From Arthrobacter sp. Bz4 (GTDB taxonomy: Bacteria; Actinomycetota; Actinomycetes; Actinomycetales; Micrococcaceae): a DNA stretch of 64,000 bases. Below, one piece after another: positions 33,769 through 42,530 of the stretch. The stretch lies in assembly GCF_003075455.1 (NCBI RefSeq), contig NZ_QDAE01000006.1, forward strand, positions 1-64,000, in the 5' to 3' direction. The stretch's first letter is position 1. The number at the start of each line of letters is the position of its first letter. A model generated the notes under the pieces. That model did not search any database. It was not told where the DNA came from and saw only the letters and a list, made by a program, of their open reading frames with translations. The position numbers and the translations under genes were made by a program.

Positions 33769-34377
33769 CTAGGTTGACGGTCGCTTGATGCTGGTCACCA
33801 CGGTGACCAGCATCGGCGCGGCCGGGGCGGAGCTGAACCCGAACCGCACCGGTGGGGACAGCCGGGCGAGTGCGCCCTGGTCCCTGCCGTGCCAGCGCAC
33901 CGACGCGGCCGCAATTTTCACCGCCGCCGTCACCCCGTAATACTCGGTGCGGCCGTTGCCCGCCGAACCCGCCGTCTGCACCCCCGGCATCACAAGACCG
34001 GCCACCGGGTTGATCAGGCTGAGCCAGCGCGGTGACGTTGCTACCCGGGCGGGAACGAGGCTGAGCAGCCGACCGAGCCCTGTCACGCCGCCAAGGTCGG
34101 CGGTCAGTTCGAGCGGCGCCGCTGACACCGTCAGCCGATGCTCGTCGAGTGTGGAGACCACGTCCACCACCTGAATCTGATCGAACGTGTAGGTAGCGCT
34201 GACGTAGTCCGCGACGGCCTGGTTCGGCGCGAGCAGGGTGCGCCGGCCGCCGTCGTCCTCCACCATGACGTCGGTAAAGGCGCCCAGCGGCGAATCCGCC
34301 CACAGGCCAACGACCAACCGGATTCCGGCGGCGGTACCAACTCCCGCAATGTTGCCAACAAATCGATCCATGATCAT
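33769..34377 (-). CDS. Conserved protein of unknown function
   Basis: 202 residues, soluble. The N-terminal half has a beta-rich pattern (IRLVVGLWADSPLGAFTDVMVEDDGGRRTLLAPNQAVADYVSATYTFDQIQVV). The second half has a Gly/Ala segment (LSLINPVAGLVMPGVQTAGSAGNGRTEYYGV). It reads as a family restricted to actinobacteria; I recognise no active-site motif. It is divergent from the DoxX gene. Confidence 0.65.
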   Translation of the reverse strand: MIMDRFVGNIAGVGTAAGIRLVVGLWADSPLGAFTDVMVEDDGGRRTLLAPNQAVADYVSATYTFDQIQVVDVVSTLDEHRLTVSAAPLELTADLGGVTGLGRLLSLVPARVATSPRWLSLINPVAGLVMPGVQTAGSAGNGRTEYYGVTAAVKIAAASVRWHGRDQGALARLSPPVRFGFSSAPAAPMLVTVVTSIKRPST

Positions 34378-34418
34378 ATTCTCCCCTCCCGGTGCGCCCC
34401 AGGTGGCATCATGAGCCT

Positions 34419-34805
34419 ATGCAGACGAACCGGATGGAACTGGTGTGGGTGGCGCTCGCCGCCGTGCTCGCGTTCTTCTTTGTCCGGGCCGGGATCGAGA
34501 AGGTCATGGGGGACCCCGCCGCGCTGCTCCCGTTCCAGGAATCCGGGCTTCCCGGCTGGACTGTCTACCTGACCGCTGCCGGCGAATTCATCGGGAGTGC
34601 TGCCCTATTCGTTCCCAGGGTGCGCACCCCGGGAGCGTTGCTGCTCGTTCTTGTCATGACCGGCGCCGCGGTGACGAACATCGTCAACGGTGACGTGGGG
34701 TACCTGTGGACCAACGTGCTGCTGGGCGCCGGTGCCATGGTGCTGGCCTGGCAGGGGCGAAGCCACCTGCTGAACCCACTCCGGCGGGACAATCGTCCGG
34801 GCTGA
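34419..34805 (+). CDS. DoxX-like small membrane protein
   Basis: 128 residues and four transmembrane helices. The RAGIEKVMGDP motif after TM1 and the TAAGEFIGSAALFVP segment fit the DoxX superfamily, whose members are linked to redox or thiol stress. The ATG at 34419 gives a full first helix; the open frame starts nine codons earlier at GTG 34392. It may be transcribed alone. Confidence 0.75.
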   Translation: MQTNRMELVWVALAAVLAFFFVRAGIEKVMGDPAALLPFQESGLPGWTVYLTAAGEFIGSAALFVPRVRTPGALLLVLVMTGAAVTNIVNGDVGYLWTNVLLGAGAMVLAWQGRSHLLNPLRRDNRPG

Positions 34806-34983
34806 GGAGCTCGAGGCTTCCGGGACCCAGAACAGGTCAAGAAGTCGGTTGTGGATGCCGCTGCCGGAGCCGGGTAATCATCAAGCCGAGCGTCAACGGG
34901 ATCTGTTGCTAAACTTGGGTGGTAAGAGCCCCAGATCTCTTGCCGCAATGCACTGAGGTCTTGGGGCATTCTCATGCACTTCT

Positions 34984-35014
34984 GGCGGCATCGGCACGGT
35001 GTCCGGATGCCGCC
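34984..35014 (+). promoter_or_regulatory. Hairpin in the purA leader
   Basis: A perfect 9-bp stem, GGCGGCATC with GATGCCGCC, extended by a GG/CC pair across one bulged G. It ends 22 bases before the purA ATG and about 10 bases before its ribosome site GGGGGAGG. It is not a riboswitch family I know. The whole 230-base gap before purA holds no gene. Confidence 0.45.
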
Positions 35015-35035
35015 GCAACGATGGGGGAGGATCCC

Positions 35036-36322
35036 ATGCCAGCGATCGTTATTGTCGGAGCCCAGTGGGGCGACGAAGGTAAAGGCAAAGCAACAGACCT
35101 ACTCGGCGGGCGGGTTGACTACGTCGTCAAGCCAAACGGCGGGAACAACGCGGGGCACACCGTCGTCGTCGGCGGTGAAAAGTACGAGCTGAAGCTCCTT
35201 CCCGCAGGCATCCTGAGCCCCAACGCGGTCCCCATCATCGGCAACGGCTGCGTCATCAACCTTGAGGCACTCTTCGAGGAGATCGAGGGGCTCGAGGCGC
35301 GCGGCGCCGACACGTCCAAGTTGCGTATTTCGGCGAACGCGCACCTGGTCGCTCCGTATCACCAGGTGTTGGACAAGGTCACTGAACGGTTCCTGGGCAA
35401 GCGGGCCATCGGCACCACCGGGCGCGGCATCGGTCCCGCCTACATGGACAAGGTGGCACGGCTGGGGATCCGGGTCCAGGACGTCTTCGATGAGTCGATC
35501 CTGCGGCAGAAGGTTGAAGGCTCACTCGCCCAGAAGAATGAACTCCTGGTCAAGGTGTACAACCGGCGTGACGTGGAGGTGGAGGAAGTGGTCGAGTATT
35601 TCCTCGGCTTCGCCGAGCGCCTCCGGCCGCTGGTCATCGATTCCACCTATGTGCTGAATGAGGCGCTCGACGCCGGCAAGGTGGTGCTCATGGAAGGCGG
35701 CCAGGCCACGTTCCTGGACGTAGACCACGGCACCTACCCGTTCGTGACCTCGTCGAACCCCACCGCGGGTGGCGCATCGGTCGGCTCGGGGATTGGCCCT
35801 ACCCGGATCAGCCGCGCAGTGGGCATCATCAAGGCCTACACCACGCGCGTCGGCGCCGGTCCCTTCCCCACCGAACTCTTCGACGACATGGGCATGTACC
35901 TGCAGACGAAGGGCGGCGAGTTCGGTGTCAACACCGGGCGGCCACGCCGCTGCGGTTGGTACGACGCCGTCCTGGCCCGCCATGCGGCCCGCGTCAACGG
36001 CTTCACCGACTACTTCGTGACGAAGCTTGACGTGCTCACCGGGATCGAGCGGATCCCGGTTTGCGTGGCGTACGACGTCGACGGCGTCCGGCACGATGAG
36101 ATGCCGATGACCCAGACCGATTTCCACCACGCCAAACCCATCTTCGAGTACTTCGAGGGCTGGACCGAGGACATTACCACCGCGCGGACTATCGATGACC
36201 TGCCCGATAATGCGCAGGTGTACGTTCGGGCGCTGGAGAAGATGTCAGGTGCCCGGTTCTCGGCCATCGGCGTGGGTCCAGACCGGGACCAGACCATCGT
36301 CATCAACGACCTGATCGGTTAG
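35036..36322 (+). CDS. purA: Adenylosuccinate synthetase
   Basis: 428 residues. It converts IMP and aspartate to adenylosuccinate with GTP. The N-terminal WGDEGKGK motif, [23 protein letters not shown] and the C-terminal FVTKLDVL / GPDRDQTI segments are all present. The ATG at 35036 lies behind GGGGGAGG; the open frame upstream to 34919 is unrelated. It stands apart from the purSQL genes at 50-53 kb. Confidence 0.97.
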   Translation: MPAIVIVGAQWGDEGKGKATDLLGGRVDYVVKPNGGNNAGHTVVVGGEKYELKLLPAGILSPNAVPIIGNGCVINLEALFEEIEGLEARGADTSKLRISANAHLVAPYHQVLDKVTERFLGKRAIGTTGRGIGPAYMDKVARLGIRVQDVFDESILRQKVEGSLAQKNELLVKVYNRRDVEVEEVVEYFLGFAERLRPLVIDSTYVLNEALDAGKVVLMEGGQATFLDVDHGTYPFVTSSNPTAGGASVGSGIGPTRISRAVGIIKAYTTRVGAGPFPTELFDDMGMYLQTKGGEFGVNTGRPRRCGWYDAVLARHAARVNGFTDYFVTKLDVLTGIERIPVCVAYDVDGVRHDEMPMTQTDFHHAKPIFEYFEGWTEDITTARTIDDLPDNAQVYVRALEKMSGARFSAIGVGPDRDQTIVINDLIG

Positions 36323-36330
36323 GGAACCGG

Positions 36331-36597
36331 TTGGGCCCCGCTGGCGACGACACCGGTCGGCTGCTTGAGGACGCCATTCGGCGGCTCCTCGACGAGCGGG
36401 CCCCCGAGGCGACGATCTGCCCGTCGGAGGCTGCCCGCGCAGTATCCGACGGGCAGTGGCGGGACCTGATGGAGGCGTCCCGGGACGCTGCCAAGCGGTT
36501 AGTTGCCGCCGGTGAGGTGGAGATTACGCAGGGCGGAGCGGTCATCGATCCGTCCACCAGCAAGGGGCCGATCCGGATTCGGCGCCGTCGCGCCTAA
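36331..36597 (+). CDS. DUF3253-like small protein
   Basis: 88 residues from a TTG start at 36331, nine bases after purA. The ATICPSEAARAV...QWRDLMEASRDAAKRLVAAGEVEITQGG pattern matches the DUF3253 winged-helix-like family. The C terminus is strongly basic (IRIRRRRA). A nucleic-acid-binding role is possible, but no function is established to my knowledge. Start codon confidence is moderate. Confidence 0.75.
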   Translation: MGPAGDDTGRLLEDAIRRLLDERAPEATICPSEAARAVSDGQWRDLMEASRDAAKRLVAAGEVEITQGGAVIDPSTSKGPIRIRRRRA

Positions 36598-36746
36598 ACG
36601 CTTACATTTCGGTCCGCCTCGCCGACAGTTCAGTGAGGAGCCGACAACCACCCGAATCCAGGTCGTCGCCCACACAACTTTTGAGGGGCGGAAATGGCGC
36701 CGACGGCGTTTTCTGAGCGAGCCTTTCCCGCTCACCGGCGGCAGCC

Positions 36747-37007
36747 GTGAGCGCCGCCGGGCTGGACTATCAGGCGCTCTTCGATCATGCCCCCTGCGGG
36801 TACCTGCTGGCCCACGCCGTCGGGATCAAGGCGGTAGCCGAGGGCGTCGAAACCGAGGGGCAGCGTGAGGCCCTGATCGGGCTCGCCTGCGACCTGGCCC
36901 AGGGATATCACTACGCCCGGCCACTTCCAGCCGACGAACTGGCGTCATGGTTCGCGATGGAATCCCCTGACCGGACGCCGGTCAGTCCCGGTGCCGCAGC
37001 CCTCTAG
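36747..37007 (+). pseudogene. In-frame remnant: start of a PAS domain joined to the end of an EAL domain
   Basis: 86 codons from GTG 36747. The first 20 residues (LDYQALFDHAPCGYLL) are the opening of a PAS sensor domain. The rest (GIKAVAEGVETEGQ...LGC-type Cys-Asp...AQGYHYARPLPADE) is the C-terminal quarter of an EAL cyclic-di-GMP phosphodiesterase, including the EGVET motif. A multidomain PAS-(GGDEF)-EAL gene has evidently lost its middle in frame. The fragment lacks the catalytic Glu-Ala-Leu site and should be inactive. The 149 bases upstream of it hold no gene. Confidence 0.72.
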
Positions 37008-37024
37008 CTGCGGCACCACCTGCC

Positions 37025-37801
37025 TTAGAGGTTGATCGTGATGTCAGCTTCCTCGCGGAGGCTGGATACCAGGGACTCCGCTGCGGCGGATTCCTTCTGG
37101 GTCTGGAGCTGCTCCTCGAGAGCTGGCCGTGCTTCCTCGAACGGGGGAACCTCGGTCTCTTCGCCGCTCTGGGCGTTCTGCTCTTCCTGCTGGGCCACTG
37201 CCTCGTCGTAGGCGGTGGTGAGCTCCTCCTCGGAGGGTGCGGAGTCCCCAGCCTCTTCCTGGATGAGCTGTTCCACCTGGACCTGGGTGGCGAGCTGGTC
37301 GTTGACTGTCGCCTCGTCCATGCCCTGCTCGGCGAGCGCTGCGTAGAACTCCTCGGCCGAACCAAGCTGGTTGGCTGCTACGAGCTCATCGAGTGCTGCG
37401 GTAGTTGCTTCGTCGCTTGCCTCAATCCCCCGTTCGTCAGCTTCCTGAACCAGCAGTTCGGTGCCGATCATTCCCTCGATGGTCTGGGTTTTGAGCTCAT
37501 CCTGGTCGACTGCTTCCCCTGACATCTGAGACTGGATTGCGGCCTGCTCGTACTGGGCGGTGTAGACCGATTCGAAGTCCGCCTTCAGGATCTCGGTGCC
37601 GTTGACCAGCGCCACGACGTCAGGCACGCCTTCCAGATCGGCGTCGGCAACTTCGGGGGCCGCTTCGGGCGCTGCGCTCTCATTGGCGGGGGCCTGCGAC
37701 GTCTCGGATCCCGACTCGCTGCCGTCTTCGGGGGTGCCGCACGCGGACACCACCGAGACAATTCCGGCCAAGGCAATACTCAGTAAAAACTTCTTCCGCA
37801 C
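37025..37801 (-). CDS. SurA-N-like lipoprotein chaperone / peptidyl-prolyl isomerase relative
   Basis: 258 residues from GTG behind CAGGAG. Lipobox VSAC with Cys21, an acidic Ser/Glu/Ala linker (22-60), then a SurA_N-type segment (VVALVNGTEILKADFESVYTAQYEQ...QTIEGMIGTELLVQEADERGI) and a helical bundle. No complete parvulin domain is visible, so the enzyme activity is doubtful. It probably helps fold or hold secreted proteins outside the membrane. Confidence 0.78.
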   Translation of the reverse strand: MRKKFLLSIALAGIVSVVSACGTPEDGSESGSETSQAPANESAAPEAAPEVADADLEGVPDVVALVNGTEILKADFESVYTAQYEQAAIQSQMSGEAVDQDELKTQTIEGMIGTELLVQEADERGIEASDEATTAALDELVAANQLGSAEEFYAALAEQGMDEATVNDQLATQVQVEQLIQEEAGDSAPSEEELTTAYDEAVAQQEEQNAQSGEETEVPPFEEARPALEEQLQTQKESAAAESLVSSLREEADITINL

Positions 37802-37913
37802 AATATTCTCCTGCCAGATAGATAACCAACCTGCGAAGGTATCAGTCCTCTATGAGCGTTAGCTGGGCGTCACCGTTCGACGGCGGGGTCGCACTGTCGG
37901 GACTGGGCCCGGA

Positions 37914-38408
37914 CTACCAGCCCCAAGTGCCGGGGGCGCCTTTGAAAGGCCCGACGATGCGGCTGGTGATCCAGCCGCCGTAGAAGTCGCCCTCCTGCGC
38001 CTTGACCACTTCACCGTCAATAAGACAGCGGTCCATTGCTCCCGGATAAATCGCTACCCGGGTTTGCAGTGCCTCGAAGCCGGGGGTGGGGGTTGGGTAG
38101 GTCCACCCGGCGCGGGGTGCGCGGTGCTGCCCGCTGACGACGTCGTAATACGCTGCCATCCCCTTGTACTCACACAACGATGAGCCCTCCACGCGAGCCA
38201 GGGCGCCGGCGACGAAGTCGCCCATCGGAACGTAGTACACCGGGGGGTGGCTGGTTTCCAGGACCCGGACCGAATCGGTGCTGTCGGCGATCACCATACC
38301 GCCGAACTCAATCAGCACCCGCTCGGTGGTGGGCTCCAGCCGTGGCGGTCGCGGGTAGTCCCACACTGATTCCTGGCCGGGGCCGGGGACGATAGGTTGC
38401 AGTGTCAT
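37914..38408 (-). CDS. DUF427 family protein
   Basis: 164 residues. The blocks PPRLEPTTERVLIEFGG, ADSTDSVRVLETSHPPVYYVP, CEYKGMAAYYDV and the C-terminal GDFYGGWITSRIVGPFKG are the DUF427 domain, a small beta fold. The family is widespread in actinobacteria and its function is not settled. It is divergent from the amidohydrolase gene with 72 bases between. Confidence 0.88.
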   Translation of the reverse strand: MTLQPIVPGPGQESVWDYPRPPRLEPTTERVLIEFGGMVIADSTDSVRVLETSHPPVYYVPMGDFVAGALARVEGSSLCEYKGMAAYYDVVSGQHRAPRAGWTYPTPTPGFEALQTRVAIYPGAMDRCLIDGEVVKAQEGDFYGGWITSRIVGPFKGAPGTWGW

Positions 38409-38480
38409 AACCCAACAATAAGACGTTCAGGCATTCGGTAGGCTGTGAGGGCACCTATTTCATGACTGAAAGCGGCGACG

Positions 38481-39287
38481 ATGAAGATCAGCGTTGGGCA
38501 GTTCCGACCGGGCGGTAGCGTCTCGGACAACCTCAAGACCATGCGTGGGCTTGCCGAACAAGCGCGTTCCGAAGGGTCCGAGCTGATCGTCTTCCCCGAG
38601 GAATCCATGTTCTCCATCGGGAAGGTGGAGGGTTCGCTGGCGGCTGCCGTCGACGAAAACTGGTCGACCTTCGTGCAGCAGCTGTCCTTCATCGCCGTCG
38701 AGCTCGGCATAGCCATTGTTGCTGGCGGGTATGAGGGGAGCGGCGAGGACCGCCCCTACAACACGCTGGTCCTGGTGGATGCCACGGGAAAGATTGTCGA
38801 CACCTACCGCAAACTTCACCTCTACGACGCTTTCAGCTATCAGGAGTCCACCCGGATCAAACCCGGCGACGGCGGCATCAAGGTGGTCACGATCGGTGAC
38901 CTGTCAGTGGGGCTCATGACCTGCTACGACATCCGCTTCCCGGAACAGGCACGTGCGCTCGCCGACCGCGGGGCGGATCTGATCCTGGTGCCGGCCGCCT
39001 GGTTCAAGGGCGATCACAAGGTGGATCATTGGGAAACCCTGCTGAAGGCCCGCGCCATCGAGAACACCGTCTGGATCGCGGCAGCCGGGACCTCGAGCGG
39101 GCATACCATCGGGCACTCGGCGATCCTCGACCCCATGGGAATCCCGCAGGTCTTCCTCACCGACGAGGAAGAGGGAGTGGTCACCACCAACGTGTCACGC
39201 CGACGGATCGCCGACGTCCGCGAGTTCCTGCCCGTGCTCAAGAACCGCCGATTCGCGCGCAACGAGGAAATCGTCGAGTCCCACTAG
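38481..39287 (+). CDS. Nitrilase-family carbon-nitrogen hydrolase
   Basis: 268 residues with the catalytic triad Glu40 (FPEES), Lys111 (YRKLHLYD) and Cys148 (MTCYDIRFPE). It is in the omega-amidase/deaminated-glutathione amidase branch by its length and motifs, but the substrate is not certain. Start at the ATG at 38481; the preceding GCGGCGACG is a weak ribosome site. Confidence 0.88.
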   Translation: MKISVGQFRPGGSVSDNLKTMRGLAEQARSEGSELIVFPEESMFSIGKVEGSLAAAVDENWSTFVQQLSFIAVELGIAIVAGGYEGSGEDRPYNTLVLVDATGKIVDTYRKLHLYDAFSYQESTRIKPGDGGIKVVTIGDLSVGLMTCYDIRFPEQARALADRGADLILVPAAWFKGDHKVDHWETLLKARAIENTVWIAAAGTSSGHTIGHSAILDPMGIPQVFLTDEEEGVVTTNVSRRRIADVREFLPVLKNRRFARNEEIVESH

Positions 39288-39356
39288 CCCAGCCACCCTG
39301 CCCCCCAACCAACGGGACTCGATGGGGTGTGGGATGGGGCTAGATGATGGGTGGGG

Positions 39357-39860
39357 CTAGGCGGTAACCTGCCGCTTCGACGAAATCACTCCGGTGTTGA
39401 AGCCAGCCAGGTTGAGTCCACCGTGGAACCGCGCGTGCTCAATCTTGATGCAGCGGTCCATCACCACGTTCAGGCCCGCCTCCTCGGCGTCGTGCGCAAC
39501 GTCCTCATGCCAGGACCCCAACTGCAGCCATAGTGTTTTCGCGCCAACAGCCTTCGTCTCCTCAAGGACACTGGGCAGATCATCGTGCTTCCGGAACACG
39601 TCGACGATGTCGGGGACCTCCGGTAGGTCGGCCAGGGACGCGTACACGGGCTGCCCCAGAATCTCCTTCGCCACCGGGTTCACGAAGTACAAGCGGTAGG
39701 GCGACGACGACTGCAGGTAGGTGGCCACGAAGTACGACGCGCGGGACGGCTTATCCGACGCCCCAATGATCGCCACCGACTTGGCGTGACGCAGGAGCGA
39801 GAGTCGTTCAGGGGCGGACGGGCCCTCCCAGGTCCGTACCGTTTCCAGATTGGCGCTCAT
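39357..39860 (-). CDS. CoA-binding (YccU-type) protein downstream of metY
   Basis: 167 residues. The Rossmann-like CoA_binding domain begins SVAIIGASDKPSRAS and ends LWLQLGSWHEDV...GLNVVMDRCIKIEH, with the typical conserved Cys. The start is the ATG at 39860 behind GAGGGAG, overlapping the metY stop by four bases, so it is co-translated with metY. It is clearly paralogous to the protein at 47601-48017. Such proteins bind CoA; a role with the acetyl-CoA synthetase of this island is inference. Confidence 0.85.
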   Translation of the reverse strand: MSANLETVRTWEGPSAPERLSLLRHAKSVAIIGASDKPSRASYFVATYLQSSSPYRLYFVNPVAKEILGQPVYASLADLPEVPDIVDVFRKHDDLPSVLEETKAVGAKTLWLQLGSWHEDVAHDAEEAGLNVVMDRCIKIEHARFHGGLNLAGFNTGVISSKRQVTA

Positions 39861-41188
39861 GCGGTGGCTCCCTCGTGCGGAGTAGATGTTGAGCCCTGCG
39901 AGGTTGCAGTGGCAAGGTCCAGTGCCTGGTCGATGTCCCACAGGATATCGTCCAGGTCCTCGAGTCCGATCGAAATCCTGACCAGGTCCTCGGGGATGCC
40001 GGCCGTGACCAGCTGCTCGGCGGACAGCTGCTGGTGCGTGGTCGAGCCGGGGTGGATGACCAGGGTGCGCGCATCGCCCACGTTGGCCAGGTGTGAGGCC
40101 AGCTGCAGCGACTCAATAAACTTCTGCCCTGCCGCCCTGCCCCCTTTCACCCCAAAACTGAAGACCGACCCGGGCCCTTGGGGCAGGTACTTGGCGGCCC
40201 GCTCGAAATGCCGGTGCGAGGGGAGGCCCGCGAAGTTCACGTACTCCACCCGAGGGTCGTTCTCCAGCCACTCGGCGACCGCTTGGGCGTTGGACAGGTG
40301 TTCGTCCATCCGCTGGGCCAGGGTTTCCACGCCCTGCAGCAGCTGGAAGGCTGACATGGGGGAGAGGGACGGCCCGATGTCCCGCAGCTGCTCGGTGCGC
40401 AGCTTGGTCAGGAAGCCGTACTCGCCGAAGTTGGCCCACCACTGGATATTGCCGTAGGACGGGACCGGTTCGGTCATGGTGGGGAACCGGCCGTTACCCC
40501 AGTTGAAGGTTCCGGCCTCGACGACGACGCCGCCCAGGGTGGTCCCGTGCCCGCCGATGAACTTGGTGGCGGAGTGGATCACAATGTCGGCGCCGTGCTC
40601 GATGGGCCGGATCAGGTAGGGGGTGCTCAGGGTGGAGTCGATGATCAGCGGCACACCGGCGTCGTGGGCGATCTTCGCTAGCCCCTGGATGTCGGCGATT
40701 TCACCCGAGGGGTTCGCGATCACCTCCGCGTAGACGGCCTTCGTGTTGTCCTGGATGGCCGCAGCATAGTCAGCGGGATCCGTGCCGGGGACGAAGGTGG
40801 TGTCAATGCCGAACCGGCGCAGGGTCACATCGAGTTGGGTGACCGTGCCGCCGTAGAGCTGCGACGCGGCGACAATATGATCCCCGGCCTGGCAGAGGGC
40901 CGCGAACGTGATGAATTCGGCGCTCATGCCCGACGCCGTCGCGACCGCCCCGATGCCACCCTCCAGGGACGCGATCCGCTCCTCGAACGCGGCGACCGTA
41001 GGGTTGCCGATCCGCGAATAAATGTTGCCGTACTTTTGGAGCGCGAAGAGGTTGGCGGCGTCGTTCGTGTCCTTGAACACGAACGAGGTCGTCTGGTAGA
41101 TGGGTACCGCTCGGGCGCCGTGGGCCGAGTCGGGGGTGCCACCCGCGTGAAGAGCGCGTGTACGGAAACCGAAGCTGCGATCAGCCAT
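39857..41188 (-). CDS. metY: O-acetylhomoserine sulfhydrylase (aminocarboxypropyltransferase)
   Basis: 443 residues, PLP-dependent, with the cofactor lysine at Lys209 in [10 protein letters not shown]. It makes homocysteine and acetate from O-acetylhomoserine and sulfide. The N-terminal [10 protein letters not shown], the YSRIGNPTV block and the long insert typical of MetY separate it from cystathionine enzymes. The start shares one base with the sfnG stop, so both are made from the SAM-riboswitch transcript upstream. No metX is in the window. Confidence 0.94.
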   Translation of the reverse strand: MADRSFGFRTRALHAGGTPDSAHGARAVPIYQTTSFVFKDTNDAANLFALQKYGNIYSRIGNPTVAAFEERIASLEGGIGAVATASGMSAEFITFAALCQAGDHIVAASQLYGGTVTQLDVTLRRFGIDTTFVPGTDPADYAAAIQDNTKAVYAEVIANPSGEIADIQGLAKIAHDAGVPLIIDSTLSTPYLIRPIEHGADIVIHSATKFIGGHGTTLGGVVVEAGTFNWGNGRFPTMTEPVPSYGNIQWWANFGEYGFLTKLRTEQLRDIGPSLSPMSAFQLLQGVETLAQRMDEHLSNAQAVAEWLENDPRVEYVNFAGLPSHRHFERAAKYLPQGPGSVFSFGVKGGRAAGQKFIESLQLASHLANVGDARTLVIHPGSTTHQQLSAEQLVTAGIPEDLVRISIGLEDLDDILWDIDQALDLATATSQGSTSTPHEGATA

Positions 41189-42333
41189 CAGACACCTGCC
41201 TTAATCTGGTTGTCAACATTGAAATCTAGGCCCTCTTTACGGGCGAGGTCCGCTTCGAGTTCGCGGACGATGGGGAGGATGTCTTTGCCGAAGGCTTCGA
41301 CCTCCTCCTGGAAGTGGAGGTAGCAGGTCAGCATCAGGTTCACGCCGATTTTCTTGTACTCGATGATCCGCTCGGCGATCTGCTCGGGGGTGCCGATCAG
41401 CTGGGTCTTGAAGCCGTCGTTGTACTGGATCAGGTCCTCGAAGGACGAGTCCGCCCACATGCCCTTGCCATCCTTGGTCGAGGCCCCGGCTTCCTGCACT
41501 GCGCCCCGGAACCCCTCCACCGCCGGTTTGTGGGCCTTGGCCACGATCTCGCGGAGCGTCTCGCGGGCTTCCTTCTCGGTATCGCGGGCAATCACAAAAC
41601 CGTTGAGCCCGTACCGGGGGTCGCGGCCGACGTCGGCCGCTGAGGCCTGCACGCCGGCGATATTCTCCTTGAATCCCTCGAGGTCCTTGCCGTTGGAAAA
41701 GTACCAGTCGGCCACCCGGCCAGCAGTGGCCTGCGCCGCCGTCGAGTTCCCGCCGAAGAAGATTTCCGGGTGTGGACGCCCGGGCACGTCGACGGGCGGC
41801 GGGTTGAGGGTGAAATCGGTAATGTTGTAATACTTGCCGGCCTGGGAGAAGTTCTGCTCGGTCCAGAGGCCGCGGAGGATCCTGATGAACTCTTCGGTGC
41901 GGACGTAGCGCTCGTCGTGCTCCAGCCACGGCAGCCCGAACCCGGTGAACTCACTCTTCAGCCAGCCGGACACAATGTTCACCGCCGCCCGACCACCGGA
42001 GATGTGGTCAGCGGTGATGATGAACTTCGCCAGGACTCCGGGCTGCCACATGCCGGGGTGGACGGCGGCGATCACCTTCAGCTTTTCGGTCGCACCGAGC
42101 AGCGCCAGGGAGAACGACGTGGCCTCATGCTGCTTGTCGGCGCCGTACGACGCCGCATACCGGGTTTGCGAGAGGGCGTACTCGAAGCCGGCGTCCTCCG
42201 CGATGCGGGCCAGCTTCTTGTTGTACTCGAAGTCCCAGCTGGTGCGCTGCTCAATGGTGGAGACCACCAGGCCGCCGCTCACATTGGGCACCCAGTACGC
42301 GAACTTCAGGGGTTGGGAAAGGTCAATAGCCAT
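41188..42333 (-). CDS. sfnG: Dimethylsulfone monooxygenase (LLM-class flavin enzyme)
   Basis: 381 residues of the SsuD/SfnG group of FMNH2-dependent oxygenases. Signature parts are FAYWVPNVSGGLVVS, YALSQTRY, TEKLKVIAAVHPGMWQPG, the ISGGRAAVNIVSGWLKSEF loop and IFFGGNS. It cleaves dimethylsulfone to methanesulfinate. The ribosome site GGAGG overlaps the 3' strand of the SAM riboswitch in front. A flavin reductase is needed but none lies nearby. Confidence 0.88.
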   Translation of the reverse strand: MAIDLSQPLKFAYWVPNVSGGLVVSTIEQRTSWDFEYNKKLARIAEDAGFEYALSQTRYAASYGADKQHEATSFSLALLGATEKLKVIAAVHPGMWQPGVLAKFIITADHISGGRAAVNIVSGWLKSEFTGFGLPWLEHDERYVRTEEFIRILRGLWTEQNFSQAGKYYNITDFTLNPPPVDVPGRPHPEIFFGGNSTAAQATAGRVADWYFSNGKDLEGFKENIAGVQASAADVGRDPRYGLNGFVIARDTEKEARETLREIVAKAHKPAVEGFRGAVQEAGASTKDGKGMWADSSFEDLIQYNDGFKTQLIGTPEQIAERIIEYKKIGVNLMLTCYLHFQEEVEAFGKDILPIVRELEADLARKEGLDFNVDNQIKAGV

Positions 42334-42342
42334 AGTGGTCCT

Positions 42343-42441
42343 CCATCGTGCCTGGCATTAGCACCCTAATGTCACTGCCGTGGGCAGTGGCCAGGGTTGC
42401 TGCGGTGTCAATGAGCCAGATCTCTCAACCGCTCGGGATGG
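42343..42441 (-). promoter_or_regulatory. SAM riboswitch (SAM-I clan) controlling sfnG-metY
   Basis: Read on the minus strand, the S-box core is present: CGAGCGG...GAGAGA..TGGCTC...TGACACCGCAGCAACC and, after P3, GGTGCTAATGCC. P1 pairs CCATC (plus-strand 42437-42441) with GATGG (plus 42343-42347). GATGGAGG also contains the sfnG Shine-Dalgarno, six bases before the ATG, so P1 formation with SAM should block translation. It may be the SAM-I/IV variant, as I see no clear P4. Confidence 0.87.
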
Positions 42442-42530
42442 TCCCCACCAGTGTGACAGTCCTCTCACGGTCGACCAACATTGTTGCTCTCCGTTGCGGG
42501 TTGTCCCTCCGGTGGGGTTTACAGGCGGGG

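Noticed and set aside
36596-36607. AACGCTTAC half-site resembling the LacI operator at 14311
   Set aside because: Only one arm is present and no sugar gene follows; probably chance.
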